From Prevotella sp. (GTDB taxonomy: Bacteria; Bacteroidota; Bacteroidia; Bacteroidales; Bacteroidaceae): a stretch of DNA of 46,338 nucleotides. The notes below the pieces were generated by a model, which was given only the letters and a program-made list of their open reading frames with translations, did no database searches and was not told the origin of the DNA. The first letter of the stretch is position 1. Every line of letters starts with the position of its first letter. The stretch lies in assembly GCA_017474515.1 (NCBI GenBank), contig JAFVHN010000042.1:1-46338 (forward strand), in the 5' to 3' direction. This document shows positions 8,412-15,890 of this stretch, piece after piece. The position numbers were made by a program, and so were the translations under genes.

Positions 8412-8621
8412 AAAACCATGAAAAATCTTTACAAAATCGCCGATTTTTGGGCGATTTTGTAAAAGCCTGATAATCAAATACTTTGGAATTGGCTGAGGTT
8501 TGACCGCAAATTTCGGTGAGAAATCTTCAAGTTTGAGAGGAGAAATCTTGAAGTTTTCTCTCCAAAATTTGCGGTCAAACTATTTTGGTCTTTCCGAAAA
8601 CCATGAAAAATCTTTACAAAA
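8412..8621. repeat. Composite dispersed repeat, copy A
   Basis: Flanking 25-bp direct repeats (8412-8436 and 8597-8621, identical, core ATGAAAAATCTTTACAAAA) enclose TGATAATCA (8468-8476) and an 83-bp palindrome (8498-8580) that begins GTTTGACCGCAAATTT and ends AAATTTGCGGTCAAAC. The palindrome has internal inverted GAAATCTTCAAG-like segments. Copies B (20840-21046) and C (31628-31834) have the same layout. It sits between the convergent PD40 and gldH genes. Short reading frames inside it are by-products of the repeat. Confidence 0.9.
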
Positions 8622-8622
8622 C

Positions 8623-8645
8623 GGCTTCCCAAAACGCAGGAAGCC
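8623..8645 (-). terminator. Probable gldH terminator
   Basis: On the minus strand GGCTTCC pairs with GGGAAGCC around a short loop and is followed by GTTTTGT, five bases beyond the gldH stop. The stem touches the right end of repeat copy A. Confidence 0.6.
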
Positions 8646-8649
8646 GAGG

Positions 8650-9126
8650 TCAGTTTCTTGTAAGTTTGATACCGACGTCCGACACCCCCGGCATGCTCTC
8701 GCGTTCCATGATGTGTCGCACGGTGATGTGCAGGCTGTCGCCGCGCCTCAGGTCGATGGTGCCCAGGGGAAAGTCGTACTGGTGGAGGGTGACGCCCGTG
8801 CCGGTGAATGCCCCCTCGCTGTCGGCCATGCGGCATTTCAGCGTGTCGGTCTTGGTGCGGCGTCCGGGCAGCACGCGTTGCTCCACCACGAGGGTGATGC
8901 CCGTGAAGGGGAATGTTTCGTCGATGCGCATGCCCAGTTCCTGCGTAAATCGTCCGGGCGTGCTGATGGGCGGCACGTCGAAGAAAAGGGTGTCGTTGCG
9001 GCTCCATCCCGACAGGTCGATGCTCTCGTATCGGTTGAAGACCGTGCTGAGGTTGCACGACGGCAACATGACGGCCACAAGCAGTGTGGCCGTCGCTGAC
9101 AATATGAAACCCGCTTTTCTGGTCAT
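8650..9126 (-). CDS. gldH: Gliding motility lipoprotein GldH
   Basis: 158 residues, normal size for GldH. The lipoprotein signal ends LPSC (C24). The mature start NLSTVFNRYESIDLSGWSRN followed by DTLFFDVP matches the GldH hallmark in which a Y-x-x-I...GW...DTL.F pattern begins the domain. The rest is a beta-rich domain ending in the H-I-M-E-R-E region (HITVRHIMERESMPGV) seen in this family. In Flavobacterium GldH is needed for gliding. In non-gliding Bacteroidales the gene persists and the role is less clear. It lies downstream of the PSP1 gene (122-nt gap), the usual Bacteroidetes order holB-PSP1-gldH. The gap contains CATTTGG/CCAAATG inverted arms but no clear promoter box. Confidence 0.88.
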   Translation of the reverse strand: MTRKAGFILSATATLLVAVMLPSCNLSTVFNRYESIDLSGWSRNDTLFFDVPPISTPGRFTQELGMRIDETFPFTGITLVVEQRVLPGRRTKTDTLKCRMADSEGAFTGTGVTLHQYDFPLGTIDLRRGDSLHITVRHIMERESMPGVSDVGIKLTRN

Positions 9127-9248
9127 AAGTCTGATGAAATATCCTGAATACCCCCGGAAACTCCCGGACTGTCAGGCATTTGGAAAATGTATAATCCCCA
9201 AATGCGCGGTGTTGGTCCGTGAATTTCCGTGGCTGGTGATGGTGGCGC

Positions 9249-10481
9249 TTATTCTTGCTTGTCTTGCTTGTCGGCTTTCGGTGTTGCGGCGGAGTTTGCC
9301 TTTGCGTCGCCGTCTTGTTGCGGCTTGGGAGCCTTTTTCTTCTTTGGCTGCTGTGGCTTGGCATCGGCCTTTTTCTCGGCCTGCTTGTTCTTCTTTTTCT
9401 TTTTCTTGCTCTTGTCGAAGCGGGTGAGGCTCTCGCCGGCCAGCAGGTCGATGGCCTTTTCGGGCTGCTTCTTGTTGTCCTCGCTTTGCAGCGACTCGGG
9501 CTTTTCGCCCCGTTTGTTCATTTCGGCCACCTCCATGGCGCGTTCTGCCGAGATGGTTTCCAGGTTGGCGGCCACGCGCTTGTCGGTGCTATAGGTGACG
9601 ATGCCTGCCAGGATGTCGCTCTTGAAGAAGTAATAGTCGCTGTCCTGGGTTTGCAAGACCACGTCTTTTCCAGGCAGTTTGCGGCTGGCCTCTATGTAGT
9701 CGTCAACCTCATAGTTGAGGCAGCATTTCAGTTTTGCGCACATGCCGGCGAGTTTCTGCGGGTTGAGCGAGATGTCCTGGAACCTGGCGGCACCTGTTGA
9801 CACGCTGACGAAGTTCTTCATCCACGTGGCGCAGCACAGTTCGCGCCCGCAGGGTCCGGTGCCTCCAATGCGTCCTGCCTCCTGTCGTGCGCCAATCTGC
9901 TTCATTTCAATCCTTACGTGGAAGGTGGCGGCCAGGTCCTTGATGAGCTGTCGGAAGTCCACGCGCTCGTCGGCAATGTAGTAGAAGATGGCTTTGTTGC
10001 CGTCGCCCTGGTATTCCACGTCGCCGATTTTCATTTGCAGTCCCAGGTCCTTGGCAATCTGGCGGCTCAGTATCATGGTGGAGTGTTCGCGCTTCTTGGC
10101 CTCGAAGTATTTGTCCATGTCGGACTGTCGTGCCAGGCGATACACGCGCTTGATGTCGTCTTCCGACTTGAGGTTGGCCTTTTTCACTTGTATGTTGACC
10201 AGCCTTCCGGTGAGTGTCACTACGCCGATGTCGTGCCCCGGGCTGGCTTCCACGGCCACGATGTCGCCCTTCTTGAGCGGCAGGTTGTTCACGTTGTGGT
10301 AATAGCCTTTGCGGGTGTTCTTGAACTGCACCTCCACGAGGTCGGTGTCTTCGTCGTTGCCCGGCACGTCGGCCAGCCAGTCGTAGGTGTTGAGCTGGTG
10401 GTCCTGCCGTCCCACGGCGCACCGGCACAATCCGCGTCCGCAGTCGTTGGTTATCTTGTATTTCAGGTTCTTATAGTCCAT
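9249..10481 (-). CDS. PSP1 domain protein (RicT/YaaT-like)
   Basis: 410 residues. The N-terminal Cys cluster CGRGLCRC is followed by the PSP1 core (VEVQFKNTRKGYYHN, GHDIGVVTLTG, DVEYQGDGNKAIFYYIADERVDFRQLIKDL). Cys-rich motifs GPCGRELCC and CAKLKCCLNYE match the RicT/YaaT family, which in Bacillus takes part in an Fe-S-binding complex (RicAFT) affecting RNA processing and development. The last 90 residues are low-complexity Lys-rich (KKKKKKNK, then alternating K/A/P/Q), probably disordered and able to bind nucleic acid. The function in Bacteroidetes is not established. It is 47 nt downstream of holB, so likely one operon. Confidence 0.85.
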   Translation of the reverse strand: MDYKNLKYKITNDCGRGLCRCAVGRQDHQLNTYDWLADVPGNDEDTDLVEVQFKNTRKGYYHNVNNLPLKKGDIVAVEASPGHDIGVVTLTGRLVNIQVKKANLKSEDDIKRVYRLARQSDMDKYFEAKKREHSTMILSRQIAKDLGLQMKIGDVEYQGDGNKAIFYYIADERVDFRQLIKDLAATFHVRIEMKQIGARQEAGRIGGTGPCGRELCCATWMKNFVSVSTGAARFQDISLNPQKLAGMCAKLKCCLNYEVDDYIEASRKLPGKDVVLQTQDSDYYFFKSDILAGIVTYSTDKRVAANLETISAERAMEVAEMNKRGEKPESLQSEDNKKQPEKAIDLLAGESLTRFDKSKKKKKKNKQAEKKADAKPQQPKKKKAPKPQQDGDAKANSAATPKADKQDKQE

Positions 10482-10528
10482 CTTTTTTTGGGAGTTATAT
10501 ATTTATGTTAGGAATGATTGTCTGATTG

Positions 10529-11683
10529 TTATTTGCTCAAGAGCAGCACGATGACCTTGAGCACCATGTCGAAGAACACGATTTTTGCGTTGGCGTTCTG
10601 GCCGATGTCCCTCTGGCAACGTGCGAAGAGTTCGTTGAGCCCTATGACGTTGGCCTCGTTGATGAAGCGTGCGAAGTTGCGCGAGAAGTTCTCCTCCTCC
10701 TGCGTCATGTAGATGAGCTCGGGGTTATGGAAATTGTAGATGAAGTTCTCGCGGATGAGCCTTTGGAAGTATGTCAGCATGCGCTTTTGCCGTTCGCGTC
10801 CGTATGCGGCCACCGTTTCGCTCCATTTCTTCAGTTCCTTGATGTTCCGTTGGTAGGCCAGTCGCATGAGCTGAATGAACATGTCGAGGAAGACCTTGTT
10901 CTCGTTGTCGGCATCCAGCTCTTCGAGGGCTTTCAGCCAGTCGCCGTTGGCCACGCGGGCTATGCGGTGTGCCACGTCGGCGTCGATGCCTCGTTTTTCC
11001 ACCAGTGCCTGCTCCAGCTGGGGCGTGCCTATTTTCTTGAGGTCGATGCGCTGGGTGCGGCTGCGGATGGTTTCCAGAAGCTTCTCGGGCTCCTCGCTCA
11101 CCATGATGAAGACGGTCTGCCGCGGCGGTTCCTCAATGATTTTCAGCATCTTGTTGGCACATTCGCCGTTCATGCGCTCCGGCAGCCACATCACGCACAC
11201 CTTGTATCCGCCCTGGCTCGACTTGAGCGAGAGCTTGTGGATGAGGTTGTCGCTTTCGCCTGCAAAGATGATAGCCTGCTGGGTGGTGGCCTTCATGCGC
11301 TCCAGCCATTGGTCCATGGTGAAATAGGGGCCCTGCATGAGCAGGGCGTTCCATTCCTTGGCAAAGTCGTCGCTCGTCATCTTGTGGTCGCTGCTGGTGC
11401 CGGAAGGCTTGATGACGGGATAAGAGAAATGAAGGTCGGGATGCTGCCACTTGGCCAGCATGGCCTTGGTGTTTACCACCTGTTGGGGTGTGAAGCCGGC
11501 GGCAGGCGTGTCGCTGTTGCCGCGCTCGCCCAGCAGGTACGATGCGAAGGCCAGGGCCACGGCCATCTTGCCGCAGCCGGCAGGGCCGCAGAGCAGCAGG
11601 GCATGGGGCAGGCGCCCCTCGTCGGCCAGGGCGGTGAGCCGCTGGCGGGCCTCTTCTTGTCCTATCACTTGGTCGAAAGTCAT
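10529..11683 (-). CDS. holB: DNA polymerase III subunit delta prime
   Basis: 384 residues from the ATG at 11683, beginning MTFDQVIGQEEARQRL, the standard start of clamp-loader delta-prime proteins. An in-frame ATG 20 codons upstream would place the -7 box inside the gene and is rejected. The AAA+ fold shows GPAGCGKMA (33-41) where Walker A Ser/Thr is replaced by Met, KVCVMWLPERMN as the degenerate Walker B strand, NKMLKIIEEPP and RSRTQRI (the SRC-like sensor 1 region written RSR). Loss of the Walker A hydroxyl agrees with delta prime being a non-hydrolysing stator in the clamp loader. The C-terminal collar domain is all helical. It is the first gene of holB-PSP1-gldH. Confidence 0.9.
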   Translation of the reverse strand: MTFDQVIGQEEARQRLTALADEGRLPHALLLCGPAGCGKMAVALAFASYLLGERGNSDTPAAGFTPQQVVNTKAMLAKWQHPDLHFSYPVIKPSGTSSDHKMTSDDFAKEWNALLMQGPYFTMDQWLERMKATTQQAIIFAGESDNLIHKLSLKSSQGGYKVCVMWLPERMNGECANKMLKIIEEPPRQTVFIMVSEEPEKLLETIRSRTQRIDLKKIGTPQLEQALVEKRGIDADVAHRIARVANGDWLKALEELDADNENKVFLDMFIQLMRLAYQRNIKELKKWSETVAAYGRERQKRMLTYFQRLIRENFIYNFHNPELIYMTQEEENFSRNFARFINEANVIGLNELFARCQRDIGQNANAKIVFFDMVLKVIVLLLSK

Positions 11684-11704
11684 GGATATGGCGTGAATTG
11701 CCTG

Positions 11705-11712
11705 CAAAATTA
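11705..11712 (-). promoter_or_regulatory. -7 box for the holB operon
   Basis: Minus strand TAATTTTG followed by CA, about 21 bp before the ATG at 11683. TTTGC at 11740-11736 is 23 bp upstream, longer than the ideal 19. Confidence 0.55.
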
Positions 11713-11931
11713 CGAAAAATCTGAGTAAGTGAAAAGCAAACAAATGATTTTGTTTGATTGAGCGTGAAGATTTTATGTAAAAATAAGTGAAACACGGCTT
11801 GTTTTATCTTTTTTTATGTTTCCGTTCTTGTCTGGTTTTTCAAAAGGCCGTGTGCAGGTGTCAATGCGTCATGTTTTCCGACAAATTGTCACACCTTTGT
11901 GGTCGGGCATACTATTTGAGGCATTTATGGG

Positions 11932-11953
11932 CGGGAAGGCGCTTCCCGTTTTT
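11932..11953 (+). promoter_or_regulatory. Terminator-like hairpin in the clpB leader
   Basis: CGGGAAG (11932-11938) and CTTCCCG (11942-11948) form a 7-bp stem around a GCG loop, followed at once by TTTTT. It ends 30 nt before the clpB ATG. The 300-bp divergent holB-clpB region otherwise holds the holB -7 box (11705-11712) and a near-palindrome GACAAATTGTC (11880-11890). I see no consensus TAnnTTTG box for clpB. Confidence 0.55.
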
Positions 11954-11983
11954 AAAAAGCATAAAAGAAAGGAGAAACTATAT

Positions 11984-14572
11984 ATGACACTCGACAACTT
12001 TACAATCAAGGCGCAAGAGGCTGTGCAGCATGCTGTGCAGCTGGTGCGAAGAAACGGCCAGCAGGCCATTGAACCTGTCCACCTGCTGAAGGGTGTGATG
12101 GAGAAAGGAAAAGATGTTGCCACTTTCATCTTCCAGAAAATGGGCATCAACGCCGCCCATGTGGAAACGCTCGCCGACTCGGAAATACAGCATCTGCCCC
12201 GCGTGCAGGGCGGTGAGCCCTTCCTGAGCCGCGAGTCTAACGACGTGCTGATGAGGGCCATGGACATGTCGAAGCAGATGGGCGACGAGTTCGTGAGCGT
12301 GGAGCCACTGCTCTTGGCCATCCTCGAGGTGAACTCGCCCGCCTCGCGCATACTGAAAGATGCCGGCATGACCACCGCCGACACCATGAAGGCCATTCAG
12401 GCACTGCGGCAGGGCGGACGCGTGGAAAGTCAGAGCGGCGACGACAACTACCAGAGCCTCTCGAAATATGCCAAGAACCTGGTGGAGGAGGCACGGGCCG
12501 GAAAACTCGATCCCGTCATCGGCCGCGACGACGAGATAAGGCGCGTGTTGCAGATTCTTTCCAGGCGTACCAAGAACAACCCCGTGCTCATTGGTGAGCC
12601 CGGCACCGGAAAGACCGCCATCGTGGAGGGACTGGCACAGAGAATTGTCAGGGGCGACGTGCCCGAAAACCTAAAAGACAAGCAGCTCTTCTCGCTCGAC
12701 ATGGGCGCTCTCGTGGCCGGTGCCAAGTACAAGGGCGAGTTTGAGGAAAGGCTGAAAAGCGTCATCAAGGAGGTGACGGGCAGCCAGGGACGCATCATCC
12801 TCTTCATAGACGAAATCCACACGCTGGTGGGAGCAGGGGCCGGAGAGGGCGCCATGGACGCCGCCAACATCCTGAAACCGGCGCTCGCAAGGGGCGAGCT
12901 GCGCTCAATCGGTGCCACCACGCTCAACGAGTACCAGAAATACTTTGAGAAAGACAAGGCCCTGGAGCGCAGGTTCCAGACTGTCATGGTGGACGAACCC
13001 GACGAGCTGTCGGCCATTTCCATCCTTCGCGGACTGAAAGAGCGCTACGAGAACCACCACAAGGTGCGCATACAGGATGATGCCTGCATAGCCGCCGTGA
13101 AATTGTCGGAAAGGTATATCAGCGACCGCTTCCTGCCCGACAAGGCCATCGACCTCATGGACGAGGCCGCCGCCAAGCTCAGGATGGAGCGCGACTCGGT
13201 GCCCGAGGAACTCGACGACATCACCCGCCAGCTGAAGCAGCTGGAAATAGAGCGCGAGGCCATCAAGCGCGAGAACGACCAGGAAAAGATTTCGCAGCTC
13301 GACAAAGACATTGCCGAACTGAGGGAAAAGGAAAACACCTTCAGGGCAAAATGGGAAAGCGAGCGCGCATTGGTAAACAAAATCCAGCAGGACAAGCTGG
13401 AGATGGAGAACCTGCGCTATGAGGCAGAACGCGCCGAGCGTGAGGGCGACTACGGACGGGTGGCCGAAATAAGGTATTCGAAGCTGAAAGCCCTCGAGGA
13501 CGACATCCACAACATACAACAACAGTTGGCGTCGGCACAGGGCGGAAATGCCATGGTAAGGGAGGAAGTGACCGCCGACGACATTGCCGAAGTGGTGAGC
13601 CGATGGACGGGCATCCCCGTCAGCCGGATGTTGCAGAGCGAGAAAGACAAGTTGCTGCACCTCGAAGAGGAACTGCACAAAAGGGTGATTGGACAAGACG
13701 AGGCCATCACCGCCGTGGCCGATGCCGTAAGGCGGAGCCGCGCCGGCCTGCACGACCCCAAGCGCCCCATCGCATCGTTCATCTTCCTCGGCACCACCGG
13801 CGTGGGAAAGACGGAGCTTGCCAAGGCCCTGGCAGAATATCTTTTCAACGACGAACAGATGATGACGCGCATCGACATGAGCGAATATCAGGAAAAGCAC
13901 ACCGTGAGCCGCCTCATCGGCGCCCCTCCGGGATACATCGGATATGACGAGGGCGGACAACTCACCGAGGCCGTCAGGCGCAAGCCATATTCCGTCGTCC
14001 TCTTCGACGAAATAGAAAAGGCGCACCCCGACGTGTTCAACATCCTTCTGCAGGTGCTCGACGACGGAAGGCTTACCGACAACAAAGGCCGCACGGTGAA
14101 CTTTAAGAACACCATCATCATCATGACCTCCAACCTTGGAAGCCAGATGGTAAGAGAGGAAGTGGAGCGCGACGGCGGCATGCTCAACGCGCAGCAGCAG
14201 CAAGCCCTGCACGACAAGCTCATGGCCCTGCTCAAGCAGGTCATCCGTCCCGAATTCCTCAACCGCATCGACGAAACCATGATGTTCCTGCCCCTTACCA
14301 AGGCAGAAATTGCCGAGGTGGTGCGCCTTCAGGTGGCCAATGTGCAGAAAATGCTGGCCGCCCAGGATGTGCAGCTGGAGGTGACGCCCCACGCCGTGAA
14401 CTACCTGGCAGAAGTGGGCTTCGACCCCGAGTTCGGCGCAAGGCCCGTGAAGCGAGCCATTCAGCGTTACATGCTCAACGACCTGTCGAAGCGGTTGCTC
14501 GCCGGCGAGGTGAGCCACGACAAGCCCATCATCGTTGACAGCTTCGGTGACGGTTTGGTATTCAGGAACTAA
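11984..14572 (+). CDS. clpB: ATP-dependent disaggregase ClpB
   Basis: 862 residues from ATG 11984, chosen because MTLDNFTIKAQEAVQ is the conserved ClpB opening and an AAAGGAG element lies 8 nt upstream. The open frame continues 56 codons further but those residues are not ClpB-like. Order: Clp N domain (1-145), first AAA+ module with Walker A GEPGTGKT (204-211), Walker B ILFIDEIH, a coiled-coil middle domain (about 405-525, very rich in E/K/R), second AAA+ module with GTTGVGKTE near residue 607 and VVLFDEIEKAHPDV, then a C-terminal domain. The middle domain identifies ClpB instead of ClpA/ClpC. Together with DnaK it dissolves protein aggregates in the cytoplasm. It is monocistronic with a strong terminator. 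Confidence 0.97.
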   Translation: MTLDNFTIKAQEAVQHAVQLVRRNGQQAIEPVHLLKGVMEKGKDVATFIFQKMGINAAHVETLADSEIQHLPRVQGGEPFLSRESNDVLMRAMDMSKQMGDEFVSVEPLLLAILEVNSPASRILKDAGMTTADTMKAIQALRQGGRVESQSGDDNYQSLSKYAKNLVEEARAGKLDPVIGRDDEIRRVLQILSRRTKNNPVLIGEPGTGKTAIVEGLAQRIVRGDVPENLKDKQLFSLDMGALVAGAKYKGEFEERLKSVIKEVTGSQGRIILFIDEIHTLVGAGAGEGAMDAANILKPALARGELRSIGATTLNEYQKYFEKDKALERRFQTVMVDEPDELSAISILRGLKERYENHHKVRIQDDACIAAVKLSERYISDRFLPDKAIDLMDEAAAKLRMERDSVPEELDDITRQLKQLEIEREAIKRENDQEKISQLDKDIAELREKENTFRAKWESERALVNKIQQDKLEMENLRYEAERAEREGDYGRVAEIRYSKLKALEDDIHNIQQQLASAQGGNAMVREEVTADDIAEVVSRWTGIPVSRMLQSEKDKLLHLEEELHKRVIGQDEAITAVADAVRRSRAGLHDPKRPIASFIFLGTTGVGKTELAKALAEYLFNDEQMMTRIDMSEYQEKHTVSRLIGAPPGYIGYDEGGQLTEAVRRKPYSVVLFDEIEKAHPDVFNILLQVLDDGRLTDNKGRTVNFKNTIIIMTSNLGSQMVREEVERDGGMLNAQQQQALHDKLMALLKQVIRPEFLNRIDETMMFLPLTKAEIAEVVRLQVANVQKMLAAQDVQLEVTPHAVNYLAEVGFDPEFGARPVKRAIQRYMLNDLSKRLLAGEVSHDKPIIVDSFGDGLVFRN

Positions 14573-14585
14573 GGATAGCAATAAA

Positions 14586-14656
14586 GCGCCGTGGCGCGTT
14601 CAAGGCTCAATGTGACAATGCTCACAACAAGCCTTTGAACGCGCCACGGCGTTTTT
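14586..14656 (+). terminator. clpB intrinsic terminator
   Basis: A stem of about 20 bp (CGCCGTGGCGCGTTCAAGGC against its inverted copy, with one bulged base) encloses a 22-nt loop with its own GTGA/TCAC pairing. It is followed by TTTTT at 14652-14656. Confidence 0.88.
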
Positions 14657-14732
14657 GGAAGTCTGACAATACTATGGCGGTTGGTTAACTCGTTTTTTTG
14701 GCCGAAGGGGAGATGGACTTTATAGAAACCAA

Positions 14733-15455
14733 CTAAAAGGCATATCCTAAACTTAATAGAATCTGATTTGAGTAGGAGTCTTCTTCTTCGTCTATTGAAG
14801 AAATACCTTTTTGATAACTTAAATCAATCACCCAGTGATTATACCAAAGACCGATGCCACCAATTGGCCCAATATCGTATTTGTTATATTTGGCACCATA
14901 GTCTTTCAAATCGTTAAGTCCTATAGTTTTTGTTATCTTTGTGTCGTCTGAAGATGTTATAATTTTATAAGAACCAGCGAAGTCACAACTAACGAATAAA
15001 CCTAAATGGAAATCCAATGCTGTGTGATTACAAAGTTTAACAATATAACCGACGTTGGTTGGGGCAATTTGAGCTTTGAAAGCGGTAAATCTCGTTTTGT
15101 TCTTTAGGTTGTTGGTGCTTTCCAACCATTCTTCAGCCGTTCTGAAACCACGCATGCCTGCAGTTACATTCAAACCATAATAGAAAGGGCTTGTCCCAAA
15201 AGGCAAATACAAACCCAATGTGAGATTTCCTCCCCATGCATTTTTATATTTTCCATAACACTTTTGCCTAGCCCATTCTTTTTCAGAATTCTCTAAACCA
15301 GATCCTGAAACGTTGCTAAGGCTTACGCCACTTCTTACAATCCATACATTTTTGTCATTAGTAAATCCAACTGGCAGTGATGAAACTTGTGCCTTTGAAA
15401 TAAGTCCTAATGAACCGAGAATGGATAAAACTAAAAGACTCTTAATCCTTTTCAT
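14733..15455 (-). CDS. Small outer membrane beta-barrel protein, unassigned
   Basis: 240 residues. An N-terminal signal peptide ends near LISKAQ. The mature part alternates short beta strands with turns (NLTLGLYLPFG, YYGLNVTAGMRGF, DFHLGLFVSCDFAGSYK, GIGLWYNHWVIDLSYQKGI) and ends QILLSLGYAF, with the C-terminal aromatic residue typical of outer membrane barrels. It resembles porin-like or OmpW-like small barrels of Bacteroidetes, with no closer assignment. The coding sequence is clearly more AT-rich than its neighbours, and AT-ending codons are common, which suggests recent acquisition. No TAnnTTTG box is visible in the 65 bp before the ATG. Read-through from the structured RNA just upstream is possible. 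Confidence 0.75.
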   Translation of the reverse strand: MKRIKSLLVLSILGSLGLISKAQVSSLPVGFTNDKNVWIVRSGVSLSNVSGSGLENSEKEWARQKCYGKYKNAWGGNLTLGLYLPFGTSPFYYGLNVTAGMRGFRTAEEWLESTNNLKNKTRFTAFKAQIAPTNVGYIVKLCNHTALDFHLGLFVSCDFAGSYKIITSSDDTKITKTIGLNDLKDYGAKYNKYDIGPIGGIGLWYNHWVIDLSYQKGISSIDEEEDSYSNQILLSLGYAF

Positions 15456-15520
15456 ACTTTTTCTTTTTTCCTTATTAGTAATTCTTAATTGTCTTTACCC
15501 TACAACTGCACTAACTCTTG

Positions 15521-15707
15521 GAAAAAAGAAAGCGCAGACTTCTGTCATACGCTTCTCGGGCCTTCCACAGCCTCTAACATCCTATGACGAGGTCCACGCT
15601 TATAGCATGAACTCCATGGATGTTAGTATTTTCTGCTCTTAGGCTTGTCTGATGTGGAAGTTTGAGAAGCGATTGAGCAAATAAAAATAGTGCTTCTTAT
15701 GAAAACA
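15521..15707 (-). ncRNA. ssrS: Candidate 6S RNA (rod-like structured RNA)
   Basis: The transcript has a consensus promoter (15713-15743) and a U-rich end (TTTCTTTTTT, 15531-15522). Five stems nest along one rod: AAGAAGC (15698-15692) with GCTTTCTT (15533-15526, one bulge); CGCTTCTC (15671-15664) with GAGAAGCG (15557-15550); CTTCCAC (15660-15654) with GTGGAAG (15568-15562); AGCCT (15645-15641) with AGGCT (15573-15569); CTAACATCC (15626-15618) with GGATGTTAG (15582-15574). A terminal stem-loop caps it. Asymmetric bulges of 8 and 14 nt sit on the 5' strand mid-rod. Size (about 187 nt) and shape suit 6S RNA, which binds RNA polymerase holoenzyme. Bacteroidales have a 6S-like family known as Bacteroidales-1, and membership is inferred. 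No protein frame explains the pairing. Confidence 0.68.
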
Positions 15708-15712
15708 CAATG

Positions 15713-15743
15713 CAAAAGTACATAAAAACTTTGAAATTCCAAA
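15713..15743 (-). promoter_or_regulatory. Consensus promoter of the 6S-like RNA
   Basis: Minus strand TTTG (15743-15740), exactly 19 bp, TACTTTTG (15720-15713) followed by CA. It is among the best consensus matches in the window. The predicted start is near 15707. Confidence 0.82.
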
Positions 15744-15839
15744 AAAATACAAGGAAAAAATGTCTTACTTTTAATGCGGTTAGATTAATTATGGAGAAAA
15801 TGGAAATAATTAATGTGTGATTATAATTTTGACCATCAA

Positions 15840-15870
15840 AATAAGGGATGCGATAGTCGCATCCCCTATT
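15840..15870 (-). terminator. speA operon terminator
   Basis: GGGATGCGA and TCGCATCCC form a 9-bp stem around a 3-nt loop, extended by AATA/TATT after one mismatch. On the minus strand TTATTTTG follows. It lies 20 bp after the speA stop. The remaining space up to the RNA promoter (15744-15839) is AT-rich with nothing recognised. Confidence 0.75.
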
Positions 15871-15890
15871 AAATTTTTTGGTGTGAATGG

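Noticed and set aside
8500-9099. Open frames starting with TANFGEK-like peptides in the composite repeats
   Set aside because: The peptides recur because the DNA repeats, in different frames and strands. They overlap gldH or have no start context.
11816-11983. N-terminal extension of ClpB from the upstream ATG at 11816
   Set aside because: The extra 56 residues are unlike any ClpB, pass through a terminator-like hairpin, and the internal ATG has an AAAGGAG element and the universal ClpB start sequence.
12905-14581. 558-codon open frame antisense to clpB
   Set aside because: Same shadow effect. The clpB motifs explain the sequence fully.
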